Assembly (NCBI GenBank): GCA_023414875.1
Contig: JAEZMV010000028.1
Span: forward strand, 310,001 to 374,000
DNA from: Bacillota bacterium
GTDB lineage: Bacteria; Bacillota; Clostridia; Lachnospirales; Lachnospiraceae
Reading direction: 5' to 3'
DNA length: 64,000 nucleotides
The notes beneath the pieces are model-generated. The model did not search any database. It was not told the DNA's origin and worked only from the letters and a program-made list of their open reading frames with translations. Numbering within the stretch: the stretch's first letter is position 1; the number at the start of each line of letters is the position of its first letter. Below are positions 7,588 through 18,083 of this stretch, in pieces. The position numbers were made by a program, and so were the translations under genes.

Positions 7588-9960
7588 ATGATTAATGTAA
7601 TTAAAAGAGATGGTCAGGTTGCCGAATTCAACCTAAGAAAAATTAGCGAAGCTATTACTAAGGCTTTTAAAGCAACAGAGAAATTCTACACAGAGGAAAT
7701 TATCAGTTTACTTTCACTTCGTGTTACATCAGATTTTCAAAATAAGATTAAAGACGAGACAATACATGTAGAAGACGTTCAGGATAGTGTGGAAAATGTA
7801 CTGGAACAGACCGGATACACAGATGTTGCAAAGGCATACATTTTGTATCGTAAGAATAGAGAAAAGATCCGTAACATGAAATCCACAATTTTAGATTACA
7901 AGGAAATTGTGAATAGCTATGTTAAGGAAGAGGATTGGAGAGTTAAAGAGAACTCAACAGTTACCTATTCCGTAGGCGGACTTATATTACATAATTCAGG
8001 ATCAATAACAGCGAATTATTGGCTGTCTGAAATATACGATGAAGAGATTGCAAACGCGCACAGAAATGCGGACATTCATTTGCATGATTTGTCCATGCTG
8101 ACAGGATATTGCGCAGGCTGGTCCCTAAAGCAATTAATTAAAGATGGTTTAGGCGGAATTCCCGGCAAGATTACATCATCTCCGGCAAGTCATTTATCAA
8201 CTCTATGCAATCAGATGGTAAACTTCTTAGGAATCATGCAGAATGAATGGGCTGGAGCACAAGCCTTTTCTTCCTTTGATACATACCTGGCACCTTTCGT
8301 AAAGATAGATAACTTGACCTATAAGGAAGTAAAGCAATGTATCCAATCCTTTGTGTATGGTGTAAATACACCCAGCCGATGGGGTACACAGGCACCCTTC
8401 TCTAATATCACCTTAGACTGGACTGTTCCAAATGATCTGGCAGAGCTGCCTTGTATCATTGGTGGTAAGGAAGTTGATTTCAAATATAAGGATTGCAAAC
8501 GAGAGATGGATATGGTTAATAAGGCTTTCATCGAAATTATGATTGAAGGTGATGCAAACGGAAGAGGTTTCCAATACCCGATTCCTACTTATTCCATTAC
8601 CAGAGATTTTGATTGGTCAGATACCGAGAATAACCGTTTGCTATTCGAAATGACAGCAAAATATGGTACTCCATACTTTTCAAATTATATTAACAGTGAT
8701 ATGGAACCAAGTGATGTCCGTTCCATGTGCTGCAGACTTCGTCTTGACTTAAGAGAACTCCGTAAAAAGACCGGTGGTTTCTTTGGATCAGGCGAAAGCA
8801 CCGGTTCCGTAGGTGTTGTTACAATTAATATGCCAAGAATAGCATATCAATCCGCAGATGAAACAGAGTTCTTCCAGCGTTTAGACCGAATGATGGATAT
8901 CTCTGCCCGTTCTTTAAAAGTAAAGAGGGGTGTAATTACCAAGCTATTGGATGAAGGTTTATACCCTTATACGAAGCGTTATCTCGGTTCCTTTGAAAGT
9001 CATTTCTCCACCATAGGTTTAATCGGTATGAATGAAGTGGGCTTGAATGCAAAATGGCTTGGCAAAGATATGACGGATAATAAGACAAAAGAATTTGCAG
9101 TTAAAACCTTAAATCATATGAGGGACCGTCTTTCTGATTATCAGGAAATATACGGAGATCTTTACAACCTGGAAGCGACGCCGGCAGAATCCACAACCTA
9201 TCGTTTGGCGAAGCATGACAGAAAACGCTGGCCGGATATTAAAACAGCAGGTAATCCGGGAGATACTCCTTATTATACAAACAGCTCTCATATGCCGGTT
9301 GGCTATACAGAGGATATCTTTGAAGCATTGGATATCCAGGATGAGTTACAAACCCTTTATACCTCAGGAACTGTATTCCATGCTTTCCTTGGAGAGAAGC
9401 TTACAGATTGGGAAGCTGCAGCAAAATTGGTAAGAACAATAGCAAATAACTATAAGCTTCCTTATTATACAATGTCACCAACCTATTCTGTATGTAAGAC
9501 TCATGGATACCTGGCTGGTGAGCAATATACCTGTCCTCATTGTGGACAAAAAGCGGAAGTATATAGCCGTATTACCGGATATTATCGTCCTGTTCAGAAC
9601 TGGAATGAAGGAAAGTCGCAGGAATATAAAAATCGTAAGCTTTATGAACCCACTCATTTCAGACAAATGCAGGACAGCAGGGCTAAGAGTACAATCCAAT
9701 CAGATGTGGAAGCAGTACAGATGGTGGATGGATTATATTTATTTACCACCAAGACCTGTCCGAATTGCCATAGTGCAAAGGAGTATTTAAAAGGCAGTAA
9801 TTATGCCCTCGTGGATGCTGAGGAAAATCCAGAATTAGCAAGAGAGTTCAGCATTATGCAGGCACCTACCCTGGTTGAGATTAAGGAAGGTACAGCTAAG
9901 AAATATGTAAATGCTTCAAATATCAAGCGTTACGCGGAGGAACAGATGCTTTGCCTGTAA
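7588..9960 (+). CDS. nrdD: Anaerobic (class III) ribonucleoside-triphosphate reductase with fused redoxin domain
   Basis: 790 residues. An N-terminal ATP-cone (about 1-95) for allosteric control is followed by the glycyl-radical reductase core. Near the C-terminus come a zinc-binding cysteine cluster (CKTHGY...CPHCGQ) and the glycyl radical site RITGYY with Gly about 664. From about residue 712 there is an extra 79-residue thioredoxin/glutaredoxin-like domain with a CPNC active site (724-727). It reduces NTPs to dNTPs without oxygen. The appended redoxin suggests that electrons come from a dithiol protein rather than formate, as known for the NrdD2 type. It needs the activase NrdG, which is not adjacent. 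Paired NrdR boxes imply repression when dNTPs are sufficient. Confidence 0.96.
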   Translation: MINVIKRDGQVAEFNLRKISEAITKAFKATEKFYTEEIISLLSLRVTSDFQNKIKDETIHVEDVQDSVENVLEQTGYTDVAKAYILYRKNREKIRNMKSTILDYKEIVNSYVKEEDWRVKENSTVTYSVGGLILHNSGSITANYWLSEIYDEEIANAHRNADIHLHDLSMLTGYCAGWSLKQLIKDGLGGIPGKITSSPASHLSTLCNQMVNFLGIMQNEWAGAQAFSSFDTYLAPFVKIDNLTYKEVKQCIQSFVYGVNTPSRWGTQAPFSNITLDWTVPNDLAELPCIIGGKEVDFKYKDCKREMDMVNKAFIEIMIEGDANGRGFQYPIPTYSITRDFDWSDTENNRLLFEMTAKYGTPYFSNYINSDMEPSDVRSMCCRLRLDLRELRKKTGGFFGSGESTGSVGVVTINMPRIAYQSADETEFFQRLDRMMDISARSLKVKRGVITKLLDEGLYPYTKRYLGSFESHFSTIGLIGMNEVGLNAKWLGKDMTDNKTKEFAVKTLNHMRDRLSDYQEIYGDLYNLEATPAESTTYRLAKHDRKRWPDIKTAGNPGDTPYYTNSSHMPVGYTEDIFEALDIQDELQTLYTSGTVFHAFLGEKLTDWEAAAKLVRTIANNYKLPYYTMSPTYSVCKTHGYLAGEQYTCPHCGQKAEVYSRITGYYRPVQNWNEGKSQEYKNRKLYEPTHFRQMQDSRAKSTIQSDVEAVQMVDGLYLFTTKTCPNCHSAKEYLKGSNYALVDAEENPELAREFSIMQAPTLVEIKEGTAKKYVNASNIKRYAEEQMLCL

Positions 9961-10026
9961 AACCCATAACGGGATACAGGGAAACATATTTGATATTATT
10001 CTACTTAAAAGTTAACTGGCATAGAG

Positions 10027-10078
10027 TGTTCGTACCGGATAAGACACAATTTATTCTTATCTGGTGCGAACATTTTAT
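10027..10078 (+). terminator. Terminator of nrdD
   Basis: Long stem GTGTTCGTACCGGATAAG / CTTATCTGGTGCGAACAT followed by a T-rich tract. Confidence 0.85.
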
Positions 10079-10080
10079 TT

Positions 10081-10310
10081 ATTATGTAGAAAAAACACCC
10101 ATTGATTTTTGTCGATAGATTTACCTGTTAGAATTTACAGAAATAATCAGTAGGTAGAAAGCCTGTGTAAAGGGAAATTTATGTTGCTTAGACCGGTCTT
10201 GTAAGGTAAAATAGATACTTAAGAGATTAGAAGAACTGCGATGTTCGATATTTTAAGTAAGTATTTTTTATGAGTGGTACGAAAAGATAAATAAGTCTGG
10301 AGGATCGAAG
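10081..10310 (+). other. Leader region of thyA
   Basis: AT-rich noncoding stretch between the nrdD terminator and thyA. It contains AAGAACTGCGATGTT (10231-10245) followed by a TATTTTAAG tail. The same 15-mer recurs at 28138 upstream of era, and a one-base-longer variant at 55107. I recognise no riboswitch. Confidence 0.4.
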
Positions 10311-11159
10311 ATGAGTTTAGCAGATAACATTTTTATTGCAATGTGTAAGGATGTATTAGAGAACGGAGTCAGTACCGAAGGGGAAAAGGTCAGACCAAAA
10401 TGGGAAGATGGCTCATTTGCGTATACAATTAAAAAATTTGGAGTTGTTAATCGATATGATTTATCCAAGGAGTTCCCGGCATTGACGTTACGAAGAACAG
10501 CCATTAAGTCGTGTATCGATGAAATACTGTGGATATGGCAAAAGAAGTCGAATAATGTAAATGAACTAAACAGCCATATCTGGGACAGCTGGGCTGATGA
10601 AAACGGATCCATTGGAAAAGCTTATGGATATCAGATGGGTGTTAAGCATAAGTACAAAGAAGGCTTAATGGATCAGGTTGACCGGGTTATTTTTGATCTG
10701 AAGAATAATCCATACAGCAGAAGAATTATGACAAATATCTACGTTCATCAGGATCTTCATGAGATGCATCTATATCCCTGTGCTTATAGTATGACCTTTA
10801 ATGTTACGAAGAGGAAAGATAGTGATAAGCTGATATTAAATGCAATATTGAATCAACGTTCCAATGATATACTTGCAGCCAACAGTATGAATGTCTGTCA
10901 GTATGCCGTCTTAGTTCATATGTTTGCTCAGGTATGCGGTTATGAAGTGGGAGAACTGGTCCATGTGATTGCGGATGCTCATATCTATGACAGACATATT
11001 CCTATTATAAAGGAATTAATTGAGAGACCTACCTATGAAGCACCTACCTTCTGGATGAATCCGGAAGTGAAGGATTTCTATCAGTTCACGGTAGACGATT
11101 TTGAATTAAGAAACTATAAATTCGGTCCCAAGGTAGAAAACATACCGGTGGCCGTATAG
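10311..11159 (+). CDS. thyA: Thymidylate synthase
   Basis: 282 residues. It makes dTMP from dUMP using methylene-tetrahydrofolate and releases dihydrofolate. The catalytic Cys is about residue 157 in LYPCAYSM; the LNQRSNDIL segment supplies the phosphate-binding Arg, and ADAHIYDRH the dUMP-binding C-terminal motif. The position after the catalytic Cys is Ala rather than the usual His, a feature of a clostridial ThyA subgroup as far as I recall. GGAGG lies 7 nt before the ATG. folA follows after 20 bp and recycles the dihydrofolate made here. Confidence 0.95.
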   Translation: MSLADNIFIAMCKDVLENGVSTEGEKVRPKWEDGSFAYTIKKFGVVNRYDLSKEFPALTLRRTAIKSCIDEILWIWQKKSNNVNELNSHIWDSWADENGSIGKAYGYQMGVKHKYKEGLMDQVDRVIFDLKNNPYSRRIMTNIYVHQDLHEMHLYPCAYSMTFNVTKRKDSDKLILNAILNQRSNDILAANSMNVCQYAVLVHMFAQVCGYEVGELVHVIADAHIYDRHIPIIKELIERPTYEAPTFWMNPEVKDFYQFTVDDFELRNYKFGPKVENIPVAV

Positions 11160-11179
11160 TAAAGAAAGGTAAATAATAT

Positions 11180-11671
11180 ATGAATTTAATCGTAGCAGTA
11201 GATAAAAACTGGGCAATCGGCTATCAGAATAAGCTTCTGGTAAGTATCCCGGCTGATATGCGTTTCTTTCGTGATGAAACCTCTAATAAAGTCGTGATTA
11301 TGGGAAAAAATACTCTTGAGAGCTTTCCGAGTGGACAACCTTTAAAAAACAGGGTAAATATCGTCATTGCTCTTGAAAAGGATTATAAAGTGAAGGATGC
11401 TATTACTGTATACAGTATTGAGGAGGCCTTGGAAGAAGCAAAGAAATACAAATCAGAAGATGTGTATGTGATTGGCGGTGCAAGCATATACAGGCAGATG
11501 CTCCCTTTCTGTGATATAGCACATATTACAAAAATAGATTATGAATACCAGGCAGATACTTATTTTCCGAATCTCGATGAGATGGAGGACTGGGTGTTGG
11601 CGGAAGAAACAGAAGAACAGACCTATTATGACCTGACTTATACCTTCTGTAGATATGAGCATAAGAAATAG
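11180..11671 (+). CDS. folA: Dihydrofolate reductase
   Basis: 163 residues, usual length. It reduces dihydrofolate to tetrahydrofolate with NADPH. The N-terminal motif IVAVDKNWAIGYQNKLL carries the Met20-loop region; MGKNTLES and VYVIGGASIYRQML are the NADPH-binding segments; and the C-terminus contains the DTYFP motif. Cotranscribed with thyA (20-bp gap), an arrangement that matches consumption and regeneration of the folate cofactor. AAAGG lies upstream of the ATG. Confidence 0.95.
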   Translation: MNLIVAVDKNWAIGYQNKLLVSIPADMRFFRDETSNKVVIMGKNTLESFPSGQPLKNRVNIVIALEKDYKVKDAITVYSIEEALEEAKKYKSEDVYVIGGASIYRQMLPFCDIAHITKIDYEYQADTYFPNLDEMEDWVLAEETEEQTYYDLTYTFCRYEHKK

Positions 11672-11818
11672 TTGCATCATATGTGTACTGAAAAGAATAT
11701 ATAAGCACAGGTACAGAATTTCGTGCACTGAACACTTTTAAATACATCTGTAAACTTCGGTAAGGGCATGTAAGGATATAAAACTGTTGTCCTATATGAA
11801 AAACAATGAAAAAAATAC

Positions 11819-11847
11819 TTGAAAAAAAATCAAACTAAGGCTACTAT
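11819..11847 (+). promoter_or_regulatory. Promoter of ilvE
   Basis: TTGAAA, a 17-bp spacer and TACTAT, giving a leader of roughly 110 nt. No T-box or leader-peptide attenuator was recognised in this leader. Confidence 0.55.
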
Positions 11848-11960
11848 AAAGGATATAAAATTGGTAACCGAAGACTATTTGAGGGAAATGAGTATTTGTT
11901 ATGCAGCCTTGCAAAATTATTTTGTAGATCTGGGATAACAGAAAAAGGAAGGATGATAAG

Positions 11961-13028
11961 ATGCTAGATATTAGAGTTGAAATGACTAAAAATCCAAAGG
12001 TATTGCCGGGCGCAGATAATCCTTTGAAGTTTGGAACAATTTTTACTGATCATATGTTTATTATGAATTATGAAACAGGAAAAGGTTGGTTTGATCCAAG
12101 GATTATACCTTATCAGCCACTTAATTTAGACCCTTCCGCCATGGTCTTCCATTATGGACAGGAGATGTTTGAAGGATTAAAAGCATATAAGACAGAGGAC
12201 GGTAGAACCCTGTTATTTAGACCTGGTAAGAATATAGAAAGAGCGAATAAGACAAACCGTAGAGTATGTATTCCGGAAATACCGGAAGAGGATTTTCTTC
12301 AGGCTATAAAAGCCATAGTTAAGATGGATGAGATTTGGATTCCTACAAAGGAAGGTACCTCACTCTACATAAGACCCTTTATTATAGCTACCGATCCTTA
12401 CCTGGGTGTTAGACCTTCTGATCGTTATTTGTTTATGATTATATTATCACCGGTAGGAGCATACTATCCGGAAGGACTAAACCCCGTAAAGATCTGGATT
12501 GAGGATGAATACGTAAGAGCAGTAAAGGGCGGTGTAGGAGAAGCAAAAATTGGAGCAAATTATGTGGCTTCTATGAAGTCCCAGGTAAAAGCTCATGATG
12601 AAGGATATTCTCAGGTGTTATGGCTTGATGGCGTTCATAGAAAATATATAGAAGAGGTTGGTGCAATGAACATCTTCTTTAAAATTAATGGAACCGTTAT
12701 AACACCGGAATTAAACGGAAGTATATTACCTGGTGTAACCAGAGATTCCGTACTTGCTCTCTGCAAAGAGTGGGGCTTGCCTACTCAGGAACGTAAGATA
12801 TCAATCGATGAGGTATATGAGGCTGCACAGAAAGGTTCTTTGGAAGAAGTATGGGGTACCGGAACTGCGGCGGTTATATCACCGGTAGGACAGCTTCGTT
12901 GGGAGAATAACATCATGCAGGTGCAGGATGGTGGTATTGGACCTGTTAGTCAAAAGCTTTACGACACAATTACCGGTATTCAGTTGGGTAAAATTGAAGA
13001 TACTCATAGCTGGACGATTGAAGTATAA
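11961..13028 (+). CDS. ilvE: Branched-chain amino acid aminotransferase
   Basis: 355 residues, the longer class-IV aminotransferase type. It performs the last step of Val, Leu and Ile synthesis and the first of their degradation, exchanging the amino group with glutamate through PLP. The PLP-binding Lys is about residue 196 in GVGEAKIGANYVAS; the GTGTAAVISPVG motif binds the cofactor phosphate. GGAAGGATGATAAG precedes the ATG. The next gene follows 11 bp later with its own AAGGAGG site, so the two are probably cotranscribed. Confidence 0.95.
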   Translation: MLDIRVEMTKNPKVLPGADNPLKFGTIFTDHMFIMNYETGKGWFDPRIIPYQPLNLDPSAMVFHYGQEMFEGLKAYKTEDGRTLLFRPGKNIERANKTNRRVCIPEIPEEDFLQAIKAIVKMDEIWIPTKEGTSLYIRPFIIATDPYLGVRPSDRYLFMIILSPVGAYYPEGLNPVKIWIEDEYVRAVKGGVGEAKIGANYVASMKSQVKAHDEGYSQVLWLDGVHRKYIEEVGAMNIFFKINGTVITPELNGSILPGVTRDSVLALCKEWGLPTQERKISIDEVYEAAQKGSLEEVWGTGTAAVISPVGQLRWENNIMQVQDGGIGPVSQKLYDTITGIQLGKIEDTHSWTIEV

Positions 13029-13039
13029 GGAGGTATTAG

Positions 13040-13537
13040 ATGAATCATTTATATACTGAAGCGGGAGTTAAAAAGAAGGACGATATGATGTCAATTGTAA
13101 AGCGTACTCTTATGATTATGGTTATTATTGTTGGAGTATTCACTATGCTTTTTGGAGGGCTTTTTTCAATATTAGGAGTAGCTGCAGTTGCGTTTATGGT
13201 TTTCTTGTTTCCCAGATTAAATGTTGAATACGAATATGTATTTGTAGATGGACAGATTGACTTTGATCGGATTACCGGAAAAGCAAAACGTAAAACAATG
13301 CTTCGTGTTGATATGGAGCAGGTGGAGATTGTGGCTCCGGAGGGTTCTCATGCACTGGATGGTTATACCTATGTTCAGAGTGAGAAGAAGGATTTTACCT
13401 CGGGAGATAAGACAAAAAAACCCTTCATTATCGTTGCCCAAGTAGAAGATAAAAAATATAAAATTGCTTTTGAGCCCACTGAAAAGATGCTAGCGATGAT
13501 GAAACAGAAGAGCCCAAGAAAAATAGCTCAATACTAA
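13040..13537 (+). CDS. Conserved membrane-anchored protein of unknown function (DUF6106-like)
   Basis: 165 residues. A short cytoplasmic start is followed by two closely spaced hydrophobic segments (about residues 22-60) forming a hairpin, and then a soluble beta-rich domain with a VEYEYVFVDGQIDFDRITGKAKRK stretch that resembles a PH-like cytoplasmic domain. Similar short proteins are common in Lachnospiraceae; I cannot name a function. AAGGAGG lies 6 nt before the ATG and the gene starts 11 bp after ilvE. A terminator follows. Confidence 0.7.
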   Translation: MNHLYTEAGVKKKDDMMSIVKRTLMIMVIIVGVFTMLFGGLFSILGVAAVAFMVFLFPRLNVEYEYVFVDGQIDFDRITGKAKRKTMLRVDMEQVEIVAPEGSHALDGYTYVQSEKKDFTSGDKTKKPFIIVAQVEDKKYKIAFEPTEKMLAMMKQKSPRKIAQY

Positions 13538-13559
13538 TTTCATAAGAGAAGATCACCGA

Positions 13560-13606
13560 GGGTGTTTCAAAATGTTTTAATGGTAAACGTTTGAAGCATC
13601 CTTTTT
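13560..13606 (+). terminator. Terminator of the ilvE unit
   Basis: Stem GGTGTTTCAAA / TTTGAAGCATCC with a T run directly after. Confidence 0.7.
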
Positions 13607-13707
13607 CAAACTCTATAAAAACCGGTAACAAACATCATAGAATTTCATAATAAATACCACTTGTTAATTAAGTTGTGGACAAATTATAATTTTCCTGTTT
13701 TTCTAGG

Positions 13708-13736
13708 TTGACAATAGCAGTTTAATTCGTTATACT
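13708..13736 (+). promoter_or_regulatory. Promoter of guaB
   Basis: TTGACA, a 17-bp spacer and TATACT, near consensus, 55 bp before the guaB start. Confidence 0.75.
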
Positions 13737-13769
13737 TTTAAAAATTAATTTTAAACCAATCATATCTAA

Positions 13770-15248
<1,479 letters not shown>

Positions 15249-15270
15249 AAAATAAGAAGACCAACTAAAA

Positions 15271-15652
15271 ATAGCTAAGAATAATAGCTAAGACTATTTG
15301 CTGAGTTATAGCTAAGAATATTATTAGCTAAGTTAATAGCTGAGAATAATAACTAAGAATATTATTAGCTAAGTTAATAGCTGAGAATAATAACTAAGAA
15401 TATTATTAGCTAAGCTAATAGCTGAGAATAGTAACTAAGAATATTATTAGCTAAGTTAATAGCTGAGAATAGTAACTATGAATACTATTAGTTAAGCTAA
15501 TAGCTGAGAATAGTAACTAAGAATATTATTAGTTAAGCTAATAGCTGAGAATATTTGCTAAATTAATAGCTAAGAATAGTATTAGCTAAGTTAATAGATG
15601 AGAGTATTAGCTTAGTTAATAGCTAAGTGATAGCTAAGAATAATAACTAAGA
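15271..15652 (+). repeat. 41-bp-period tandem repeat array downstream of guaB
   Basis: Six head-to-tail units of exactly 41 bp start at 15324, 15365, 15406, 15447, 15488 and 15529. Units 1 and 2 are identical; the others differ at a few positions; the sixth decays in its second half. Degenerate half-units flank the array on both sides. Each unit holds three related submotifs: TAGCTAAG, TAGCTGAG and TAACTAAG. The period is not a multiple of three and all frames meet stops, so it is noncoding. The rest of the 15249-16113 gap holds AT-rich sequence, the guaB terminator and one copy of a 106-bp element. Confidence 0.95.
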
Positions 15653-15824
15653 TTACCAAAAAAGAATATTAAAAGAATATCAACAAAGAATAGCTACTTA
15701 AAATAACACTAAAAGTACCATCCTAAAATAAATATAAAGAATTACACTTGAGATAACGCTATGAATACCAACTACGAGTAGCATAAAAGAAAAGTAAAAA
15801 TATTTACTAGGAATAACAATAGAC

Positions 15825-15871
15825 AAAAGGTAGGGATACTCAATCAAGGTTGAATATTTCCCTGCCTTTTA
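15825..15871 (+). terminator. Probable guaB terminator, 580 nt past the stop
   Basis: Stem AAAAGGTAGGGA / TCCCTGCCTTTT with further inner pairing (CTCAA / TTGAA) and flanking A and T runs; it could work in both directions. Nothing terminator-like was seen between guaB and this site. Confidence 0.7.
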
Positions 15872-15981
15872 CTCGTTATATTGCATATAACATTTGAAAC
15901 AAACCTAACAGAATTATAATTTGACATTTATTTTATAAAACAATAAAATATATTAAGTATAACAAAATATACCAATGGGAT

Positions 15982-16087
15982 TTAGTGTAAAAAGAATTCA
16001 ACAAAGTTGAATTCTTAGTAAATATAATAATGAATTCCAGTGGAAATTCATTATTATATTTACGGGTTTTCTATGAAGCATTTCCGG
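15982..16087 (+). repeat. 106-bp palindromic element, copy 1
   Basis: About 95% identical to 18084-18189 (five substitutions by eye). It contains two hairpins: AAGAATTCAAC / GTTGAATTCTT, then an 18-bp inverted repeat TAAATATAATAATGAATT / AATTCATTATTATATTTA around a CCAGTGG-type loop. It ends within the upstream region of the kinase-like gene, where an in-frame ATG inside the element (16030) would add a spurious N-terminus. Confidence 0.9.
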
Positions 16088-16113
16088 GCTTTACGAAGGG
16101 AATGGTAATTATT

Positions 16114-16911
16114 ATGCTAGGACAACTTATTGCTGAAGGTAATACAGCTGAAGTATATGAATGGGGAGAAAAAGAAGTACTAAAATTATTCCGCAAGGAA
16201 TTCCCTAAGGAGGGAATAGAAAAAGAATATCAAGTGAGCCAAATGATCGAGAAGTTAGGTTTACCGATCCCAAAAACAGGGCAGCTGATTGAGCATAGTG
16301 GGAGATATGGTATTATCTATGAAAGAATAAACGGTGTTTCGTTGCTAGATAAAATCATGAAAAATCCTTTGTTAGTCGTAAAGTATTCAAAACAGCTTGC
16401 GAATATACATTATAAAATGCATCAGACAAAGGTGCATGGATTATTTAAATACAAAGATGCATTGGAGTGGAATATACGCCGGACTGAATTAACAGATATC
16501 CAGAAATCCGCAGTGCTTCAGCTGCTGGAGCAGCTGCCTGAGGGAGAGACCTTATGCCATGCTGATTTTCATCCCGGTAATATTATAGTAAATAATAACC
16601 GTATCTGTATACTGGATTGGATGACAGCTGTGAAGGGACAACCTGCGGCTGATGTAGCAAGAACCTTATTTTTGCTGAAGGATTCAGCACTTCCGCAAGG
16701 GATAACAGGCTTTGCTAAAATTATGCTTCGATTGTTTCGTAGCCGAATGGCCAAAGTATATTTAAAACAGTATACCCGTTTATCAGGAATAAATAGAGAA
16801 GATATCGTGAAATGGAGAATACCGATTGAAGCAGCAAGATTGACAGAATGGATTCCGGAATCAGAGAAGGACTTTTTGTTATCGGAGATTAATAAAGCGA
16901 TAAGTAATTAG
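16114..16911 (+). CDS. Aminoglycoside phosphotransferase/choline kinase-fold protein
   Basis: About 265 residues with a protein-kinase-like fold. The nucleotide loop region is LIAEGNTAEVYEWGEKEVLKLF, the catalytic loop HADFHPGNIIVNN and the metal-binding motif LDW. Such proteins phosphorylate small molecules (sugars, choline, antibiotics); the substrate cannot be inferred. Start choice is uncertain. ATG 16114 gives a normal N-terminus, with GAAGGG 13 nt upstream; ATG 16102 is possible; and the 16030 ATG lies inside the 106-bp repeat and would add 28 unrelated residues. The amidase gene follows 72 bp later on the same strand. Confidence 0.75.
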   Translation: MLGQLIAEGNTAEVYEWGEKEVLKLFRKEFPKEGIEKEYQVSQMIEKLGLPIPKTGQLIEHSGRYGIIYERINGVSLLDKIMKNPLLVVKYSKQLANIHYKMHQTKVHGLFKYKDALEWNIRRTELTDIQKSAVLQLLEQLPEGETLCHADFHPGNIIVNNNRICILDWMTAVKGQPAADVARTLFLLKDSALPQGITGFAKIMLRLFRSRMAKVYLKQYTRLSGINREDIVKWRIPIEAARLTEWIPESEKDFLLSEINKAISN

Positions 16912-16983
16912 ATATTGTTACATAGATACCAAGATACACTGGTGGATTATCCAAACATTACTTTAGGAGTAATAGGTGAATTT

Positions 16984-17694
16984 ATGAAAAGAGTATTATC
17001 CAAAGAAGAATGGCGCAGAAAAAAGCGAAGAAGGAATTTAATGATTATGATGCTAGCGGTAATATTAATGCTGGCAATCCTTACATTTTCAGTGTTTTTT
17101 GTAACGAAACTGTTTCATCGGGATTTAGATTCCCATAGCCCGCGTGAAGATACCATATCAGAGACTATATCCAGTGAAGCAGAGATTCAAATCCGATACC
17201 TTACCCCGAATCCCTATTCCAGACCAAAAACAGAATTGAAGAAAATCAATGGTGTTGTAATTCATTATACAGCGAATCCAGGAACTACAGCTGAGAATAA
17301 CCGTAATTATTTTGAAGGACTGGCAGAGACGAAAAAGACCTCAGTCAGCAGTCACTTTATCATAGGACTTGAGGGAGAAATCGTTCAGTGCATTCCCTTA
17401 ACTGAGATTGCTTATGCATCAAATGAAAGAAACAGTGATACCATAGCAATTGAATGTTGCCATCCGGATGAAACGGGTCAATTCAATGAAGAGACTTACA
17501 AATCACTCGTATCCTTAACCGCTTCCCTGTGCCTGGAATATGACCTGAGCAAAGAGGATATCATCAGACATTATGACATTACAGAAAAGCCATGTCCGCT
17601 TTATTTTGTAGAGCATGAGGATGAATGGTTAACCTTTAAGGAAGAAGTAATGGAAGAGGTAAAGCAGCTAAAGAGCAAAGCAGACAAAAAGTGA
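16984..17694 (+). CDS. Membrane-anchored N-acetylmuramoyl-L-alanine amidase (Amidase_2 type)
   Basis: About 236 residues. A basic N-terminus (KEEWRRKKRRRN) precedes one transmembrane helix (about 21-44). The Amidase_2/PGRP fold follows with zinc ligands recognisable in VVIHYTAN, RHYDIT and the Cys of KPCP. It would cut the amide between muramic acid and the stem peptide, outside the membrane. AGGTGA precedes ATG 16984; a TTG at 16915 is a poorer start. The catalytic domain follows the membrane segment after a short Ser/Glu-rich linker. Confidence 0.85.
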   Translation: MKRVLSKEEWRRKKRRRNLMIMMLAVILMLAILTFSVFFVTKLFHRDLDSHSPREDTISETISSEAEIQIRYLTPNPYSRPKTELKKINGVVIHYTANPGTTAENNRNYFEGLAETKKTSVSSHFIIGLEGEIVQCIPLTEIAYASNERNSDTIAIECCHPDETGQFNEETYKSLVSLTASLCLEYDLSKEDIIRHYDITEKPCPLYFVEHEDEWLTFKEEVMEEVKQLKSKADKK

Positions 17695-17719
17695 ATCGAA
17701 CGAGGCAGAGGAAAGATAG

Positions 17720-18007
17720 TTATCCGCCAAGAATCCATTGGCATTCATTTGTTATAAAGCTTAATATAACCTGCTGTTCCATACTGTTGTTAATAAATAA
17801 GCAACAAAATGTAAATCCATCATGCTTGTCTTTGATATACCTGATTCCGTGAATTTTATAAGTGTACTCAGAACTGTCTTCCGATACATAACGAAAATAG
17901 ATCGGAATAAAGCGCCCGTCAACAGCAAAATTAGCAACTACCGTGACAGGATGATTACCAGAAAAACTGGGTATGTGATTAAAAGAAAATGTTTGCTTAA
18001 AGATCAT
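17720..18007 (-). CDS. Small conserved protein of unknown function
   Basis: 95 residues, no signal peptide or membrane segment, mixed beta-rich sequence (VTVVANFAVDGRFIPIYFRY, then a KDKHDGFTFCCLF segment). AGGTGA lies upstream of ATG 18007; longer in-frame starts would run into the 106-bp repeat. It resembles short Lachnospiraceae proteins without assigned function. It lies convergent to the amidase and directly next to copy 2 of the 106-bp element. Confidence 0.6.
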   Translation of the reverse strand: MIFKQTFSFNHIPSFSGNHPVTVVANFAVDGRFIPIYFRYVSEDSSEYTYKIHGIRYIKDKHDGFTFCCLFINNSMEQQVILSFITNECQWILGG

Positions 18008-18083
18008 GCTAGTCACCTCATATGTAATTATAGCAAACATATGTTCTGATTTCAAGAAGAACATATTAGGGAATATTAGGAGA

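Noticed and set aside
15271..15652. CRISPR array
   Set aside because: Repeats are contiguous with a fixed 41-bp period and no unique spacers, and no cas genes are near.
16030..16113. N-terminal extension of the kinase-like gene from ATG 16030
   Set aside because: These codons lie within the 106-bp repeat that also occurs at 18084 in a noncoding place, and there is no ribosome site.
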